Part shown: piece by piece, positions 30,749 through 32,892 of the stretch
How positions within the stretch are numbered: position 1 is the stretch's first letter
How the letters are laid out: each line of letters starts with the position of its first letter
Assembly (NCBI GenBank): GCA_937959125.1
Contig: CALGQU010000113.1
Coordinates: 1-32,892 of the forward strand
Origin: an uncultured Croceitalea sp.
GTDB lineage: Bacteria; Bacteroidota; Bacteroidia; Flavobacteriales; Flavobacteriaceae
Reading direction: 5' to 3'
Length of the DNA: 32,892 nucleotides
Translations under genes and position numbers: made by a program
Notes under the pieces: generated by a model
Told to the model about the DNA's origin: nothing
The model's database searches: none
What the model saw: the letters and a program-made list of their open reading frames with translations, nothing else

Positions 30749-32467
30749 CTATTCTAAAATTAGACCGCTAAATTCTTTTGTTTTGTCCTCAAAACTGATT
30801 TTCAAGAAATATCTCCCACGTTTTAAGGTACGCACATCTATTTCTTCGTTTAAATCGTGGTTCTTTAGTCGTAGTCTTAAGTCCCCATATTGATCAAAAA
30901 TTCTAATGGTAGCCTTGGGATGTGATGCATTGGTCAATTGAAAAGTATCCATGGTCGGATTTGGGAAAACGGCTATTGTAGCCTTAGGTTTTGAAACCAG
31001 GTTTTCAAGACGGTCCACGTTCTTTACTTGGTTGATATTAAATTCATATGCCCCAATATCAAAGGAGGTCCCCATAGGTCTTGGTTTGTTGTTGAAATCA
31101 TAGGTGATGCCGGTAGAAGTGATATCCGTACCCGCATCCACCAAAACGGATTTTGCATTTGCAGGGGCCAAAAGGTTTTTCTCCCAATTTTTTAACCCCA
31201 AGGTATCCGCATCCCTACTGAACAGATTGGTAAGGATATAAGATTCCATGGCATTCCTTGTCTGTATTTCATTAAAATCCAAGTAATTCTCACGTGCACC
31301 TTTCCAAGTATTACCATCCTCAAAACGATTACCCGGGTCAATAATCAGGTTATTGATAAAAAAAGAAGGAACACTTTCCTGGGTTGTAAGTAATTTAGAT
31401 GGCTCATTAGATTCGATAATTACCGTATTATAGTGTATCCCGGACAGTTCTGGCTGTATAATGGTGTTATTGGCAACTAAATACCCCAGTCCGGGGTCTT
31501 CAAATTCATTCCTATTGTGTATAAAAATAGCATGGAGTTGTGGCCTTATAAATATGTTGTTAAAAATCCTACTACCACTTTCCGCGTTAATGAACTGTAT
31601 TCCCTGACCAAATCCATTCTGCGGGTTGATCATCTTGTTGTTATAAATATCATAAGCCCCAGCGCCGATACACATGGCGAAGTTCTGGGCATATTGATTC
31701 TGTCTACCATAATTAGAAATAGTGTTACTATGTACGCTTCCATCTTTACGCACAAGATTGAGCTGTATCCCATCCAAGCCACATTTCTTTATTGTATTGT
31801 GGGATACTTCTATATTCTCCAACCAATGACCATAGACCGCCGTACTGTTGCATATAAAGTTGGAATTGGTTTTATATCCTCCGGTATACCCAATATATAT
31901 TCCTTCCCCGCCAACATCATGCACCAAATTATGATGGATTTTTAGGTTCCTCATCACAAAACCACTGGACCGCCACGTTTCCGGTCGGTTACAGTCTGGA
32001 TCGGACTTGGCCATTATTCCGGCAAAACCGGCGTTGACCACTTCAATATGGTCAATTTCCAAATCGGTACTTAAATTAGTTAAGTAAACTCCCATGGAAC
32101 CGGGATTTACTGTAGAAACCTTAAACCCATACTCTGTCCCTGTATGACCAGAACCGGTGATATGGACAAAGGAACTACCTTCAAAAGTAATTCCAGAATA
32201 AACTTCTTCTTTTATTACAACCGGGCCTCCACAATTGGTAATGGTGACTCTGGCGTTTTCATTCCCTTTGATATCATAAAACCGGATTCCAGCATAGGTT
32301 CCACTAGGAATACAGACCCTATTTCCGGCTTGGATACCAAAATCAGAGGCATAAATCAAATTGATTCTTTCCGTATCAAGATTGCTTAAAACAATGTCGC
32401 AATTGCAATTTTGTGAATAGGTAGTCATAATGGTCAATAAAAGAAAAAAGGGTAGGATAAGCTTCAT
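30749..32467 (-). CDS. Secreted parallel beta-helix protein with a type IX secretion sorting domain
   Basis: Exported protein of 572 residues. A Sec signal peptide ends near Tyr17-Ser-Gln (MKLILPFFLLLTIMTTYSQ). From about residue 30 to 400 short repeats of V-x-N/H-N-x-I type (SHNTIKKCGLDGIQL, VHSNTISNYG, RIFNNIFIRP, VANNTIIQP) show a right-handed parallel beta-helix of the pectate-lyase or polysaccharide-degrading type. The end, about residues 495-572 (ATIAVFPNPTMDTFQLTN to GRYFLKISFEDKTKEF), is a type A sorting domain recognised by the type IX system, of which PorV in this window is a part. So it should be secreted and then surface-attached or released. No catalytic triad is clear, so I leave the enzyme class open; a binding or lyase role on a polysaccharide is the likely alternative. 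Confidence 0.88.
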   Translation of the reverse strand: MKLILPFFLLLTIMTTYSQNCNCDIVLSNLDTERINLIYASDFGIQAGNRVCIPSGTYAGIRFYDIKGNENARVTITNCGGPVVIKEEVYSGITFEGSSFVHITGSGHTGTEYGFKVSTVNPGSMGVYLTNLSTDLEIDHIEVVNAGFAGIMAKSDPDCNRPETWRSSGFVMRNLKIHHNLVHDVGGEGIYIGYTGGYKTNSNFICNSTAVYGHWLENIEVSHNTIKKCGLDGIQLNLVRKDGSVHSNTISNYGRQNQYAQNFAMCIGAGAYDIYNNKMINPQNGFGQGIQFINAESGSRIFNNIFIRPQLHAIFIHNRNEFEDPGLGYLVANNTIIQPELSGIHYNTVIIESNEPSKLLTTQESVPSFFINNLIIDPGNRFEDGNTWKGARENYLDFNEIQTRNAMESYILTNLFSRDADTLGLKNWEKNLLAPANAKSVLVDAGTDITSTGITYDFNNKPRPMGTSFDIGAYEFNINQVKNVDRLENLVSKPKATIAVFPNPTMDTFQLTNASHPKATIRIFDQYGDLRLRLKNHDLNEEIDVRTLKRGRYFLKISFEDKTKEFSGLILE

Positions 32468-32582
32468 TGGAAGATGGTTTTCTAAAGATTTGGAATCACT
32501 AAATTAGTACGTTCATCCTATTTTTAATACCATACAACGGTGAATAGCATATAAGTATAGTCAAATTGTAAGTTTTTTCTTT

Positions 32583-32590
32583 CAAAAATA
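32583..32590 (-). promoter_or_regulatory. Candidate -7 element upstream of the beta-helix gene
   Basis: TATTTTTG on the minus strand fits TAnnTTTG and lies about 115 bp before the start codon. The rest of the 32468-32751 stretch is AT-rich and shows no gene. Confidence 0.4.
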
Positions 32591-32751
32591 TTACTATATT
32601 ATTTTGAATGGTCTTAACTATAACTAACGAATTGACAGTATAAGGAATACTTCTGTATATGTGAAGGTGTTGTATTGGGCTAAAGGCATTAAAAAGCAAC
32701 CTCTGTACGGATGGTACGTTCTGGCGGTTCTATCATCAAAACCCTGTAAAC

Positions 32752-32784
32752 AAAAAAGGCACCCAACGGTTATGTTGAGTGCCT
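32752..32784 (-). terminator. rRNA operon terminator
   Basis: An 11-bp stem (32757-32767 with 32774-32784, one G-T pair, 6-nt loop) immediately downstream of 5S rRNA, followed on the minus strand by TTTTTT (32752-32757). Confidence 0.92.
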
Positions 32785-32789
32785 CAAAG

Positions 32790-32892
32790 AAGGCGGCGAC
32801 CTACTCTCCCACTTGGTGTAGCAGTACCATCGGCGCAAACGGGCTTAACTTCCCTGTTCGGGATGGGAAGGGGTGAACCCCGTCGCCATGGC
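32790..32892 (-). rRNA. rrf: 5S ribosomal RNA (partial, 5' end beyond the window)
   Basis: The minus strand carries the typical bacterial 5S core: CCATCCCGAACAGGGAAGTT, the AAGCCC-G stretch and GTACTGCTACACCAAGTGGG with the closing GGGAGAGTAGGTCGCC. About 103 nt are present; the last few bases of the 5' end lie beyond position 32892. A terminator follows directly, so this is the promoter-distal end of an rRNA operon that extends out of the window. The exact 3' end is set by eye and may be off by a few bases. Confidence 0.93.

Noticed and set aside
1-32892. CRISPR arrays, insertion sequences, integrases, toxin-antitoxin or known defence genes
   Set aside because: I read both strands for regularly spaced repeats, transposase motifs and such families and found none that I can support.

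Overview
The window reads as chromosomal DNA of a marine-type member of the Flavobacteriaceae (Bacteroidota). The evidence is a gliding/type IX secretion pair (porV and gldJ), a protein ending in a type IX sorting domain, several lipoproteins, an exbB-exbD-tonB set linked to folC and nhaD, a pyruvate dehydrogenase pair lacking a neighbouring E1 beta gene, and TAnnTTTG promoter elements. Genus and species cannot be fixed from sequence reading alone. Coding density is high and most genes are ordinary metabolic or cell-envelope genes.

Layout. 1-2744: tail of a large glycosidase, a cyclophilin-type lipoprotein overlapping it by 4 bp, then on the minus strand a short-chain dehydrogenase and an M28 peptidase lipoprotein. 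2774-7263 (minus): pdhA-pdhC (E1 alpha, two-lipoyl E2), cdd and porV, with clear intrinsic terminators after pdhC and after porV. 7264-11093 (plus): gldJ, terminator, murF, and a DCC-family thiol oxidoreductase. 11094-11283 (minus): an intact tRNA-Val(GAC) nested inside a broken tRNA-like gene. 11342-15215 (minus): a PTPS-type pterin synthase, then a three-gene unit of GMC oxidoreductase, gluconate-2-dehydrogenase-subunit-3-like Tat lipoprotein and sugar isomerase/epimerase-like lipoprotein. 15316-16404 (plus): one AT-rich reading frame for an unrecognised membrane protein, cut by a single TAG. 16614-16688: tRNA-Val(TAC). 16766-21350 (minus): nhaD-exbB-exbD-tonB-folC, tightly packed. 21575-29085 (plus): acyl-CoA dehydrogenase, then gltB-gltD. 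29298-32467 (minus): an AT-rich block with a GT4 glycosyltransferase and a secreted parallel beta-helix protein. 32790-32892: the 3' part of a 5S rRNA gene, the end of an rRNA operon lying mostly beyond the window.

How the parts relate. PorV and GldJ are components of the type IX secretion/gliding machinery, and the beta-helix protein at 30749-32467 carries the C-terminal signal that this machinery recognises. ExbB/ExbD/TonB supply energy to outer-membrane transporters. The GMC, subunit 3 and isomerase genes look like one envelope-located sugar oxidation unit in which the signal-less flavoprotein would be exported together with its Tat-signal partner. GltB and GltD form the NADPH glutamate synthase.

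Most unusual points: the nested tRNA arrangement at 11094-11283, the membrane-protein frame broken by one amber codon at 15733-15735, and the absence of porU between porV and gldJ. I did not find a convincing new defence system, CRISPR array or mobile element.
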